Positions 9,401-19,937 of a stretch of DNA of 34,478 bases are shown here, piece after piece. The notes beneath the pieces were generated by a model. That model did no database searches. It was not told where the DNA came from and saw only the letters and a program-made list of their open reading frames with translations. This stretch comes from Gammaproteobacteria bacterium. Lineage in GTDB: Bacteria; Pseudomonadota; Gammaproteobacteria; Xanthomonadales; Rhodanobacteraceae. Position 1 is the stretch's first letter. Each line of letters starts with the position of its first letter. Made by a program: the position numbers and the translations under genes. The stretch lies in contig JAJPJT010000041.1 of the NCBI GenBank assembly GCA_021324095.1, positions 1 through 34,478 on the forward strand, read 5' to 3'.

Positions 9401-12400
9401 TTGCCGATCGCCGTCGAGTCCTCGCCGGTCGCCTGCGACAACGCACCCACCGCCGTCCCGTACTTGCCCGACGCCGTCGCCTGCTGGCCCACCGCCGTCG
9501 TCGCCAGGTTCGACGCCACCGAGTTCGTGCCCAGCGCGTTCGAGTATGGCCCCGAGGCGTTCGCTCCGTAACCCATCGCATTGTCCGAGGTATTCGACGC
9601 CGTCGCCTTGATGCCCACCGCAGTGCTGTAACGCCCGCTCGCCGTCGCCTGCGTACCCAGCGCCGTCGTGTCCAGGTTGCTCGCACTCGCGTTCACACCC
9701 AGCGCCGTGCCGTTCACGCCGGTCACGCTTGCGCCTGCGCCCAATGCGATGCCCTGGGTCGGCACCGACTGGTAACCCGTGTACGGATTGCCGACCTGTC
9801 CGGTCGCCGCCACGTTCGCACCGTTGCCGATCGCGATGCCGTTGGCGCTGCCCGCGTAGGCGTTCTTGCCGATCGCAATGCTCTCGTCACCGATCGCATT
9901 GGCCGTGTCGCCCAACGCCACCGACGAATAGCCTTGCGCCACCGCAAACGGACCGACCGCGGTCGCGTACTCGCCCGTCGCCAAACTGGTATTCCCCATG
10001 GCAATCGAGGAATCGCCCGACGCCACCGCATTCGAGCCGATGGCGTTCGAGGCGTAACCTGCTGCCTTCGCGAAGTAGCCCATCGCATTGCTGTGCGAAC
10101 CGCTGCTCTGGGTGCGGAAGCCCACCGCCACCGAGACATCGCCGCTCGCCACCGCGTCCGTGCCCAGCGCATTGCTGATCCGGCCCGTTGCCTGCGCGCC
10201 GTAACCGAATGCATTCGAACCGTACGAAGCATGGCTGTTCATGCCCGTCGCTGTTGCATAGGCCGCCGCATACGCCCCTACACCCACCGCCGTCGCGCGA
10301 TTGCCCGATGCTGACGCACCCGTGCCCAGCGCCGTCGTGTAGTCGCCGGTCGCATGTGCTTCGTCGCCTACCGCCGTCGCGTACCTGCCGCTCGCGGTGG
10401 CTGCATTGCCCAGCGCCGTCGAATACTTGCCGCTCGCCGTGGCCTTGTTGCCGAACGCACTCGCACCCGTGTAGCTCGCCGTGGCATAGCTGCCCACCGC
10501 CGTCGTGTACGTCCCGTTCGCATTGGCGTGAGTGCCGGACGCCACTGCGCCGGCACCGTTGGCCATCGCGTAGGCGCCATTCGCGGTCGCCGCTTCGTTC
10601 ACGCCGTACTTGTTCGCCGCACCCGTCGCACTCGCGTGCGAACCTGTCGCGGTGTCGTTCTGACCCGTCGCACTCGCCATGTAGCCTGAAGCCGTGCTGC
10701 CCACGCCCGTTGCGCTCGCGCTGTCACCGAATGCGACAGAATGGTCGCCCGTGGCTGCCGACCCGTAGCCCACTGCGGTGGCGTTCATCCCGCTCGCGGT
10801 GCTGTTCTGGCCAATCGCGGTGCTGCCATTGCCCGACGCGAAAGCGTTATCGCCGAATGCGCTGGAACTCGTGCCGCTGGCGACGCTGTTGTAGCCGGCG
10901 GCGATGCTCTCGTTGCCCGACGCCGTGGCGTTCGGACCCGCCGCCGTCGCATGTGTGCCGGTCGCCGAAGCATCGTCGGTGCCGTCCGCAGGACCGTTCG
11001 CCTTGAAGTAGTGAGCGGTCGCGCCGGCCGCGCCGTTGTCGGTCGCCGCGTTCAATTGCGCGAGGTTCACCGCATCGGTGCTCTCGGTACCCGCAGCCAC
11101 GTTCGTGATCTGGCGTTCGGCACCTGGTGCACCGACCGAAACGGTATTCGCACGATCGGCGATCGACCCCGCACCCAAGGCCACGCTGTTGTAGGCGCTC
11201 GCATAGGCGTTCCTGCCGATCGCGACGCTGTTCTGCGCAAGCGCGTTAGCGGTATCGCCAATCGCCACCGACGAGTAACCCTGCGCGACCGCGAATGCAC
11301 CCACCGCGGTGGAATAAGCGCCGCTCGCCAAGCTCGTGTTACCCAGCGCCAGCGACGAATCGGCGGTCGCGGCCGCGTACGAACCGAAAGCCGCGGCCGA
11401 ACTGATATTGGCAGAGCTGGGCGAGGAATTGCCTGCTGTCGCGCCGATGCCCACAGCCAGGTTGTTGGTCCCATAACCTCCGCCTGCGAACGACCTCGAG
11501 CCGATGGCCATATCATTGGTGAAAGCGGCAATCGCCCCATGGCCGATGGCAACGCTGTCGGGGCCCCAGCCGACACTGGAATAGCCGATCGCCACTGCAC
11601 CGTCATACTCTGTGAGGCTCTTGCGACCAATGGCCACATCTCCATCGCCGTACGCCGATGACTTGAAGCCCACTGCAACCGAGCCGGAATAGGCGCCACC
11701 GTTGGTGTTGCTTCCTCCCGCGTAGGAAAGCGTGCCGATCGCCGTCGAGTAATCGCCGAAGCTGGTGGCGGCTGCACCAAAGGCGCTGCTGCCCTTCCCG
11801 AACGCCCAGGTCTTTTCATAGTTGGTGAACCCCGGCGGCATCTTGCCGTTCCCCTGAAGGTCCAGCCAACCGCCGACTGCCGTCGAACCGGAACCGATCG
11901 AGAACGTTCCTGCGCCGACGGCGACGGATCCTTCACCATAAGTCACCGCCGAATTGCCGACGGCTACGCCGTTCAGCGTGAGCTGCGCGGCACCGGCATG
12001 CGCACCCAGGACCACGGAACCGCTCGCGCCGAGGTACGCCAAGGCGTCGTTGCCGATGACGACGTTGTCCGTTGCGCCGACCGTTTTCCCCGTGGTGTAG
12101 TTGTATCCATCCATCGCCTCCGCGCCATTGCCGATCACGATGCTGTTGCTGGACAGGCTTCCGGTATAGGCATTCGTCCCCATCACGATGGAGTTGAAGG
12201 CCGCCGCCGACGAGCCATTTCCGATCGCGATGCCGTGCACACCGCTTACGCTGGCGCCATTGCCGATTGCGATGCCTTCCGTGGGAACCGTGTAAGAGTG
12301 CGTGCCGTATTTACTGCTGACGGTGTACGTTCCGGTCGGAGCCACATGCGCTCCGTTGCCGATCGCCACGCCGTTGTCGCTGCCCGCGTAGGCATTCTTG

Positions 12401-14415
12401 CCCACCGCGATACTCTGGTTGCCGATCGCATTGGCCGTGTCGCCCAAAGCCACCGACGAGTAACCCTGCGCCACCGCGAACGGACCCACCGCCGTACCGT
12501 AGTCGCCACTCGCGACGCTCGTGTTGCCCATCGCAAGCGACGAAGATCCGCTTGCCGCTGCGTGGCTGCCGATCGCCTCGCCCGCGTATCCCGAGGCGCT
12601 TGCCTTGTCACCCACGGCAATGCTGTTGTATCCACTTGCGGCCGCTCCGTACCCTTCCGCAAGGGAGAGCGCGCCGGACGAGGTTGCATTGGTTCCCAGC
12701 GCGACGGATACGGGCCCCGATGCCGTCGCGCCCACACCAACGGCTATCGCGGCGTCACCGCTGGCATCCGTTCCATTCCCGAAAGCCAGCGAACCGGTAC
12801 CGCTGGCGCGCGAGAAATAACCGACCGCCGAGGAGAAACCGCCCGTCGCCTGGGCGTTGCTGCCAATCGCGGTCGCAGCCACCGCATGGGCATTGGCCCT
12901 GGAACCGAGTGCGGTGGCGAATGACGACACGGCATAAGCATCGTTGCCAACCGCGGTGCCGTACTTGCCCACGGCATTTGCGTAGTTGCCGATGGCGACG
13001 GATCTCCTGCCGGCATAAGCATGGTTGCCGACCACCGTGGCGTACTTGCCAGCTCCCGCAGTGCTGGCATTGTTGCCAATGACGATGCTGTCCTTGCCCG
13101 TTGCCCTCGCTTGATATCCGATCGCAATGCCTTGGGTAGGGCCGGGCGCAAAGGCTCCTGGGTAATTCGATGCGACATACGCACCATTGCCGATCGCAAT
13201 GCCATTCTTGCTGCCCGCATAGGCGTTCTTGCCGACCGCGATGGCGGCGTTGCCTAGAGCTTGGGAATACTGGCCCATGGCTATTGCAGAAGCGCCAACC
13301 GCTGCCGCGTCGAACCCGAACGCGGCGGATCTGAACCCGCCGGCGTATGCCCCAGTACCTGCAGCAATGCTCTGAGTACCGCTGGCCTGAGCGAAAGTAC
13401 CGAGCGCCGTCGCATATGCGGCAGCAGCCACAGCGTGATGGCCAACAGCACTGCTTCCCGTCCCCACTGCGATTGCGTTGGCCCCCACGGCAGTGCTGTT
13501 TGGACTGAAGGCACCAGCGAGATAGCCCAGAGCAGTCGCGTAATTCGCCACAGCGTTCGCGTAATTGCCGAAAGCGCTGCTACGTGTCCCGGTCGCCAAG
13601 CTATTGGTTCCGACAGCGGTACTGTAGGCACCCGTGGCGATCGCGTCCGCACCAAAGGCGCTGCCGCCTCCTTCCGAAGCCAAACTGAAACTCCCAACAG
13701 CCGTGCTGTAAGCGCCAATTGCCCGTGCGTCATAGCCGAACGCTGCTGACTCTAAACCTTGTGCCACGCTGTTGTGCCCGATCGCCGTCGAGTCGGCACC
13801 GACCGCGCTGGCGCCGTCTCCGAGCGCCGCCGCATGGTCGCCGGTCGCAGCCGCGCCGTAGCCAACCGCCGTGGCATGCACGCCACTGGCCGTGCTGTTC
13901 TGGCCGATCGCGGTGCTGCCGTCGCCCGACGCGTAGGCGTTGCTACCAAACGCGCTGGAACCCGTTCCGCTCGCCACGCCGTTGTAGCCGGCGGCGATGC
14001 TCTGATCGCCCGACGCCACGGCGCTGTTGCCCAGTGCGACGCTGAACGCGCCGGCAGAGGAAGCGGCATAACCGAACGCGGCCGATCCGGCACCTTGCGC
14101 CGTCGCGTTCCGGCCGACCGCCGTCGCCTGTTTGCCGCTCGCCTTGGCGCCCTTGCCGCAGGCCAGTGAATCCTGACCCGGCGCGGAGGAACCGCTGCAA
14201 TTGGTCTGCCCTTGCGCCGCCGCCGCGGTCGCCCACGGCAGCCCGCCCAACGCCAGAAACATGGCGGTTGCCAGCACGATGCGGCGCAGCCCGCCGCTTG
14301 CACCTTTGACCACACCGCTCGATCCGCCGCCGCCTCTGAGGGTGGCGAGTTCGGACGCCACCACGACCTGTTGAAGAGACTTGTTCCAAACCAGGCTGTA
14401 GATCTTCTTGTTCAT
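6463..14415 (-). CDS. Giant trimeric autotransporter adhesin (YadA/Hia type)
   Basis: A 2650-residue type Vc autotransporter, exported by Sec and anchored in the outer membrane as a trimer. The N-terminus is an extended signal peptide (MNKKIYSLVWNKSLQQVVV, then a hydrophobic core and a likely cleavage near residue 67). The mature head is a very long series of 14-16 residue repeats of the form xxTAxGxxAxASGxxS, the YadA-like left-handed beta-roll. Two Hia-type connectors with TDAVNLAQLNAAT occur near residues 1113-1125 and 2225-2237. A last neck (SVGSAGNYREIVNVAN) follows near 2375-2390, then a short stalk with QTVTP-rich low-complexity sequence (about 2430-2490) and a coiled-coil-like part. 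The C-terminal membrane anchor (RVGLGVGSSGGQSALSVGYQ to the final GFGW) is complete. GAGG eight bases before the ATG supports the start. No frameshift interrupts the frame despite the repeats. It would mediate adhesion or biofilm formation; the receptor is unknown. Confidence 0.95.
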   Translation of the reverse strand: MNKKIYSLVWNKSLQQVVVASELATLRGGGGSSGVVKGASGGLRRIVLATAMFLALGGLPWATAAAAQGQTNCSGSSAPGQDSLACGKGAKASGKQATAVGRNATAQGAGSAAFGYAASSAGAFSVALGNSAVASGDQSIAAGYNGVASGTGSSAFGSNAYASGDGSTAIGQNSTASGVHATAVGYGAAATGDHAAALGDGASAVGADSTAIGHNSVAQGLESAAFGYDARAIGAYSTAVGSFSLASEGGGSAFGADAIATGAYSTAVGTNSLATGTRSSAFGNYANAVANYATALGYLAGAFSPNSTAVGANAIAVGTGSSAVGHHAVAAAAYATALGTFAQASGTQSIAAGTGAYAGGFRSAAFGFDAAAVGASAIAMGQYSQALGNAAIAVGKNAYAGSKNGIAIGNGAYVASNYPGAFAPGPTQGIAIGYQARATGKDSIVIGNNASTAGAGKYATVVGNHAYAGRRSVAIGNYANAVGKYGTAVGNDAYAVSSFATALGSRANAHAVAATAIGSNAQATGGFSSAVGYFSRASGTGSLAFGNGTDASGDAAIAVGVGATASGPVSVALGTNATSSGALSLAEGYGAAASGYNSIAVGDKASASGYAGEAIGSHAAASGSSSLAMGNTSVASGDYGTAVGPFAVAQGYSSVALGDTANAIGNQSIAVGKNAYAGSDNGVAIGNGAHVAPTGTYTVSSKYGTHSYTVPTEGIAIGNGASVSGVHGIAIGNGSSAAAFNSIVMGTNAYTGSLSSNSIVIGNGAEAMDGYNYTTGKTVGATDNVVIGNDALAYLGASGSVVLGAHAGAAQLTLNGVAVGNSAVTYGEGSVAVGAGTFSIGSGSTAVGGWLDLQGNGKMPPGFTNYEKTWAFGKGSSAFGAAATSFGDYSTAIGTLSYAGGSNTNGGAYSGSVAVGFKSSAYGDGDVAIGRKSLTEYDGAVAIGYSSVGWGPDSVAIGHGAIAAFTNDMAIGSRSFAGGGYGTNNLAVGIGATAGNSSPSSANISSAAAFGSYAAATADSSLALGNTSLASGAYSTAVGAFAVAQGYSSVAIGDTANALAQNSVAIGRNAYASAYNSVALGAGSIADRANTVSVGAPGAERQITNVAAGTESTDAVNLAQLNAATDNGAAGATAHYFKANGPADGTDDASATGTHATAAGPNATASGNESIAAGYNSVASGTSSSAFGDNAFASGNGSTAIGQNSTASGMNATAVGYGSAATGDHSVAFGDSASATGVGSTASGYMASATGQNDTATGSHASATGAANKYGVNEAATANGAYAMANGAGAVASGTHANANGTYTTAVGSYATASYTGASAFGNKATASGKYSTALGNAATASGRYATAVGDEAHATGDYTTALGTGASASGNRATAVGVGAYAAAYATATGMNSHASYGSNAFGYGAQATGRISNALGTDAVASGDVSVAVGFRTQSSGSHSNAMGYFAKAAGYASNAIGSNAVASGDSSIAMGNTSLATGEYATAVGPFAVAQGYSSVALGDTANAIGDESIAIGKNAYAGSANGIAIGNGANVAATGQVGNPYTGYQSVPTQGIALGAGASVTGVNGTALGVNASASNLDTTALGTQATASGRYSTAVGIKATASNTSDNAMGYGANASGPYSNALGTNSVASNLATTAVGQQATASGKYGTAVGALSQATGEDSTAIGKSALASGAYSTALGKYATANSPASTAIGKYATAGSAAATAVGYGAKAMGYISTALGTDANASGRLSIAAGFRSSASGEYSTAAGTFASASNYNATAIGTHAVASGSSSIALGNTSLASGDYGTAVGPFAVAQGYSSVALGDTANAIGDESIAIGKNAYAGSQNGVAIGNGAYVAKTGQVGNPYSGYQSVPTQGIAIGAGASVTGVKGTALGVNATASNLYTTALGTEATASGRYSTAVGIRATASNTSDNALGYGANASGPYSDAFGTNSVASNLASTAVGQQAMASGKYGTAVGALSRATGDDSTAIGKSAYAAGQDSTALGKYASARSPASTAIGKYATAGSAAATAVGYGAHAMGYISTALGTDAYAGGRLSTALGFRANASSAATYGTAIGTFAHASNYNATAIGTHAAASGSSSIALGNTSLASGDYGTAVGPFAVAQGYSSVAIGDTANALGQYSVAVGKNAYAGGMQSAALGSNAQAKGGYSVAVGNGAVADAESAVAIGNGAATAGFANSVALGAGSIVDRANSVSVGAPGAERQITNVAAGTQSTDAVNLAQLNAATSAGTSTSAYVKANGANNGSDDAVAIGTNAIAAGPTATASGDTSVAIGSGTQAGGLNAAAVGSGAMASGINATAAGAGASAGNNDASAFGAGATASGTNASAIGGGAVATGSGAAAFGAGAQATATNSVAIGAGSTASMANVVSVGSAGNYREIVNVANPTTAHSAVTLGYLQSNYSTSNATNSAFTNLANEIDALSKQMAGLSGSPTSTASNSGTVGGAVAGVQTVTPTVTPAAMPVQTNGTVAGVQTVTPSASPPAQTVTPAGAQQQQAVVQADAYTDRQVQEALQSANTYSQSENAQTLNAAKVYTDQALTGYVTTDTLNQYEQEVNARFSDEDKRIDRVSAMSTAMVQMAASAAGIDTTNRVGLGVGSSGGQSALSVGYQRLIGKKATFTIGGSVSGNQSSVGAGVGFGW
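8071..9930 (-). repeat. Tandem duplication inside the adhesin head (two units of about 930 bp)
   Basis: The same landmark, encoding FAVAQGYSSVA, begins at 8071, 9004 and 9931, giving units of 933 and 927 bp (311 and 309 residues). Between landmarks the two units carry the same ordered modules: NPYxGYQSVPTQGIA, NTSDNAxGYGANASGPYS, VGQQAxASGKYGTAVGALS, AGSAAATAVGYGA, and SNYNATAIGTHA. Large parts are also near-identical as DNA. The unit must have arisen by duplication rather than by convergence of short repeats. Related single landmarks also occur at 11278 and 12463. Confidence 0.85.
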
Positions 14416-16971
<2,556 letters not shown>

Positions 16972-16988
16972 ATCCAGATGCGCAGAAC

Positions 16989-17069
16989 CCCCTCACCCAA
17001 CGCTACGCGCTCGGCCTGCGGCCGCCTCTCCCCTAGAGGGAGACAAGCGCGCAGCGCTTGGGCGAGGGA
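16989..17069. repeat. Interspersed palindromic repeat between parE and nbaC
   Basis: The outer arms (16991-17012, and 17048-17069 read in reverse) start CCCTCACCCAA versus CCCTCGCCCAAG and stay complementary with few mismatches for about 22 bases. Inside is a second perfect hairpin (TCTCCC/GGGAGA, 17027-17043). The left arm reappears in reverse orientation at 21810-21832 with one difference in 23 bases, so this is a dispersed family rather than a one-off terminator. Confidence 0.7.
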
Positions 17070-17143
17070 GCAATGATGTCCTGCAAGTTTTCCAGATCCG
17101 CCTTCGGCGCTAAGGTAAGGCCTGACCGCAATCGGAACCGTCC

Positions 17144-17659
17144 ATGTCACTCACGCCACCCTTCAACCTGCAACGCTGGATCGATGAACACCGCCATCTG
17201 CTGAAACCGCCGGTCGGGAACAAGTGCATCGTCGATGGGGATTTCATCATCATGATCGTCGGCGGCCCGAATGCGCGCACCGACTATCACTGGGACGAAG
17301 GTCCGGAATTCTTCTACCAGCTCGAAGGCGAAATGGTCCTGCGCGTGCAGGACGACGGCGCGCGCCACGACATCCCGATCCGCGCCGGTGAAATTTTCTA
17401 CCTGCCTCCGCGCACGCCGCACTCGCCGCAGCGGATGCCGGAATCGATCGGACTCGTGGTGGAACGTCGCCGCCTGCCGCACGAGAAGGACGGCCTGCTG
17501 TGGTTCTGCGAAAAGTGCAACCACAAGCTCTACGAGGAGTACTTCATCCTCGACAGCATAGAGAAGGATTTCCCGCCGGTGTTCGAACGCTACTACGGTT
17601 CAATCGAAGCGCGTACCTGCGCCGTCTGCGGGCACGTCGATCAGCCGCCTGGCAAATAG
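17144..17659 (+). CDS. nbaC: 3-hydroxyanthranilate 3,4-dioxygenase
   Basis: This 171-residue cupin opens the ring of 3-hydroxyanthranilate to give the precursor of quinolinate, in the kynurenine route from tryptophan to NAD. The Fe(II) ligands H49, E55 and H93 are visible, together with substrate-binding R45 and R97. The C-terminal rubredoxin-like metal site has two CxxC pairs (C122/C125 and C159/C162), a feature of the bacterial enzymes. Length is normal. The ATG at 17144 has only a weak GGAA upstream. No other kynurenine-pathway gene is in view. It may be read from the parE promoter across the intervening repeat, or from its own. Its stop lies six bases from the end of a tRNA gene on the other strand. 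Confidence 0.96.
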   Translation: MSLTPPFNLQRWIDEHRHLLKPPVGNKCIVDGDFIIMIVGGPNARTDYHWDEGPEFFYQLEGEMVLRVQDDGARHDIPIRAGEIFYLPPRTPHSPQRMPESIGLVVERRRLPHEKDGLLWFCEKCNHKLYEEYFILDSIEKDFPPVFERYYGSIEARTCAVCGHVDQPPGK

Positions 17660-17665
17660 AAGATC

Positions 17666-17753
17666 TGGTGCGCGGGGCGGGGATCGAACCCGCACGGCCA
17701 CTACAGCCGGGGGATTTTAAGTCCCCTGCGTCTACCGGTTTCGCCACCCGCGC
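17666..17753 (-). tRNA. tRNA-Leu (anticodon TAA)
   Basis: The acceptor GCGCGGG pairs exactly with CCCGCGC, followed by a discriminator A and an encoded CCA (17666-17668). The anticodon stem GGGGA/TCCCC encloses the loop CTTAAAA, giving anticodon TAA. The long variable arm is that of a class II tRNA, and the T-loop GGTTCGATCC is canonical. It lies 55 bases downstream of clpX on the same strand. Confidence 0.97.
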
Positions 17754-17774
17754 ACACGCGCATTGTGCTGCACA

Positions 17775-17796
17775 CCGTCCACGCACGTGCGGACGG
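17775..17796 (-). terminator. Short inverted repeat after clpX
   Basis: CCGTCC and GGACGG arms flank a 10-base loop, 13 bases past the clpX stop. There is no T-run, so it may not terminate, and clpX transcripts could run into tRNA-Leu(TAA). Confidence 0.25.
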
Positions 17797-17808
17797 CGGG
17801 TCGTCCGA

Positions 17809-19104
17809 TCAGGCGGCGTCGCCTTCGGCTCCCGCGGCACGCTGCTGCTGCAGGTTGCCACGGTAGATCAGGTAGGGTTCGGCCTGGCCGTTGATCACCG
17901 CTTCGTCTACCACGACCTTGCTGACGTGTTCGAGCGACGGCAGCTCGTACATCGTATCGAGCAAGACGCTTTCGAGGATCGTGCGCAGTCCGCGCGCGCC
18001 TGTCTTGCGCTTGATCGCGCGCTTGGCGATTGCCGTGAGCGCATCGGGCCGGAACTCGATTTCGACATTCTCCATGTCGAACATCTTCTTGAACTGCTTG
18101 GTGATCGCGTTCTTGGGTTCCGTGAGGATCTTCACCAGCGCGTCTTCATCCAGTTCGTCCAGCGTCGCCACGACCGGCAGGCGCCCGACGAATTCGGGGA
18201 TCAGGCCATACTTGACCAGGTCTTCGGGCTCGACATTGGCCAGCAATGCGCCGACATTCTGCTTGCGTTGCTTGCTGCGGATCTCTGCCGAGAAGCCGAT
18301 GCCGGTCGTTTCCGAGCGCTGCTGGATCACCTTGTCGAGTCCCGAAAACGCGCCGCCGCAGATGAACAGGATGTTGCGGGTATCGACCTGCAGGAATTCC
18401 TGCTGCGGATGCTTGCGCCCGCCTTGTGGCGGCACCGAGGCGATGGTGCCCTCGATCAGTTTCAGCAGCGCCTGCTGCACGCCTTCGCCCGAGACGTCGC
18501 GCGTGATCGACGGGTTCTCGCTCTTGCGCGAAATCTTGTCGATCTCGTCGATGTAGACGATGCCGGTCTGCGCCTTCTCGACGTCGTAATCGCACTTCTG
18601 CAGCAGTTTCTGGATGATGTTTTCGACATCCTCGCCGACGTAACCCGCCTCGGTGAGCGTCGTCGCATCGGCGATGGTGAACGGCACGTTCAACAGGCGC
18701 GCCAAGGTCTCGGCCAAGAGCGTCTTGCCGCAGCCGGTCGGACCGATCAGGAGGATGTTCGATTTCGCAAGCTCGATGTCGTCCTTGCGCGCGCGCGATT
18801 CCATCCGCTTGTAATGGTTGTAGACCGCGACCGCCAACGCCTTCTTGGCGCGCGACTGCCCGATGACGTACTGGTCGAGCGTGTCCATGATCTCGCGCGG
18901 CTTCGGCAACTGGGTATGACCGGATGCGGCCTTTTCCTCCAGTTCCTCGCGGATGATGTCGTTGCACAACTCGACGCATTCGTCGCAGATGAACACGCTG
19001 GGGCCCGCGATCAGCTTGCGGACCTCGTGCTGGCTCTTGCCGCAGAACGAGCAGTACAGGATCTTGCCGCCTTCGCTGCCGCGGCCCGGCCGGTCCTCGC
19101 TCAT
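17809..19104 (-). CDS. clpX: ClpX, ATP-dependent unfoldase of ClpXP
   Basis: The 431-residue AAA+ protein unfolds tagged proteins and feeds them to ClpP. Seen in order: the N-terminal C4 zinc-binding domain (C18, C21, C40, C43) that dimerises and docks adaptors, Walker A GPTGCGKT at 121-128, the pore loop GYVG at 154-157, Walker B IVYIDEID at 182-189, and the RKH loop region (GGRKHPQQE). An IGF-type ClpP-docking loop is present in [10 protein letters not shown], and the C-terminal small domain follows. GGAG lies upstream of the ATG. It is 153 bases downstream of clpP. That gap contains an extended -10 promoter candidate, so clpX may be transcribed both with clpP and alone. Confidence 0.98.
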   Translation of the reverse strand: MSEDRPGRGSEGGKILYCSFCGKSQHEVRKLIAGPSVFICDECVELCNDIIREELEEKAASGHTQLPKPREIMDTLDQYVIGQSRAKKALAVAVYNHYKRMESRARKDDIELAKSNILLIGPTGCGKTLLAETLARLLNVPFTIADATTLTEAGYVGEDVENIIQKLLQKCDYDVEKAQTGIVYIDEIDKISRKSENPSITRDVSGEGVQQALLKLIEGTIASVPPQGGRKHPQQEFLQVDTRNILFICGGAFSGLDKVIQQRSETTGIGFSAEIRSKQRKQNVGALLANVEPEDLVKYGLIPEFVGRLPVVATLDELDEDALVKILTEPKNAITKQFKKMFDMENVEIEFRPDALTAIAKRAIKRKTGARGLRTILESVLLDTMYELPSLEHVSKVVVDEAVINGQAEPYLIYRGNLQQQRAAGAEGDAA

Positions 19105-19163
19105 CTCGTGCTCCGTCGATCAGTCGTGCAATCAGTCATTTGGACAACCCCGATTTGACCCGC

Positions 19164-19195
19164 AGCATAACACAGCCGGCCAGCCGGACCGGCTG
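19164..19195 (-). promoter_or_regulatory. Possible clpX promoter with overlapping palindrome
   Basis: On the minus strand TGTTATGCT (19164-19172) is an extended -10 element about 60 bases before clpX. The palindrome CAGCCGGACCGGCTG (19181-19195) covers where a -35 box would be, and no good -35 sequence is present. The palindrome could be an operator, or the remains of a clpP terminator. It lacks a T-run. Confidence 0.4.
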
Positions 19196-19257
19196 TCTGC
19201 AGGATTTGGGAAACGCAGCGGAAACGACTTGAAAATCGCGCAGTTGCGGGCTACCGC

Positions 19258-19896
19258 TCAGGCGGATTTCACCGACTCGTCGGCGCGCCGCTCGAACACC
19301 GAGTCGATCAGGCCATAGTCCTTGGCCTCGGTCGCGCTCATGAAGCGGTCGCGCTCCATGTCCCGCGCAATCTGCTCGACGGTCTTGCCCGTGTGCTGGG
19401 CGTAGATTTCGTTGAGGCGCCCGCGCAAGTAGAGGATTTCCCTGGCATGGATCTCGATGTCCGTGGCCTGACCCTGCGCGCCGCCGGAAGGCTGGTGGAT
19501 CATGATCCTCGAGTTGGGCAGCGCATAGCGTTTGCCCTTGGTCCCGGCCATCAGCAGCAGCGAAGCGGCACTGGAGGCCTGCCCTACGCACATGGTGCTG
19601 ATGTCGGGCTTGACGAACTGCATGGTGTCGTAGATCGCCAGCCCCGAGGACACCACGCCGCCCGGACTGTTGATGTAGAACTGGATGTCCTTCTCCGGAT
19701 TCTCCGACTCCAGGAACAGCATCTGCGCGACCACCAAGTTCGCAACGTTGTCGTCGATCGGACCCACCAGGAAGATGATGCGTTCCTTCAGCAGCCGCGA
19801 GTAGATGTCGAACGAACGCTCGCCGCGCGCGGTTTGCTCGACGACGATCGGAACCAGATTGAGGGCCTTGCTTTCGTTGCTGGCTTGCTGCTGCAT
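19258..19896 (-). CDS. clpP: ClpP, serine protease subunit of ClpXP
   Basis: The 212-residue peptidase forms the tetradecameric barrel of ClpXP. The catalytic triad is S109 (VGQASSAAS), H134 (RIMIHQP) and D183 (MERDRFM). The glycine-rich oxyanion strand [10 protein letters not shown] lies at 76-85. The N-terminal segment [23 protein letters not shown] is the axial-loop region. The ATG at 19894-19896 has GGAGA six bases before it, so the longer in-frame extension upstream, which overlaps tig, is not coding. It follows tig by 41 bases on the same strand, the conserved tig-clpP-clpX order. Confidence 0.98.
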   Translation of the reverse strand: MQQQASNESKALNLVPIVVEQTARGERSFDIYSRLLKERIIFLVGPIDDNVANLVVAQMLFLESENPEKDIQFYINSPGGVVSSGLAIYDTMQFVKPDISTMCVGQASSAASLLLMAGTKGKRYALPNSRIMIHQPSGGAQGQATDIEIHAREILYLRGRLNEIYAQHTGKTVEQIARDMERDRFMSATEAKDYGLIDSVFERRADESVKSA

Positions 19897-19937
19897 GGAA
19901 TTCTCCGGTTGACGGATGCGGCTCAACCCGCGCTGCT

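Noticed and set aside
7200..14000. Regularly spaced repeats that at first glance suggest a CRISPR array
   Set aside because: The period is 42-48 bp, repeats are imperfect and in frame, and the whole stretch translates into an adhesin head with signal peptide and anchor. No cas genes are present.
17500..19158. A 552-codon plus-strand frame opposite clpX
   Set aside because: It is antisense to clpX and to the tRNA-Leu(TAA) gene, both certain.
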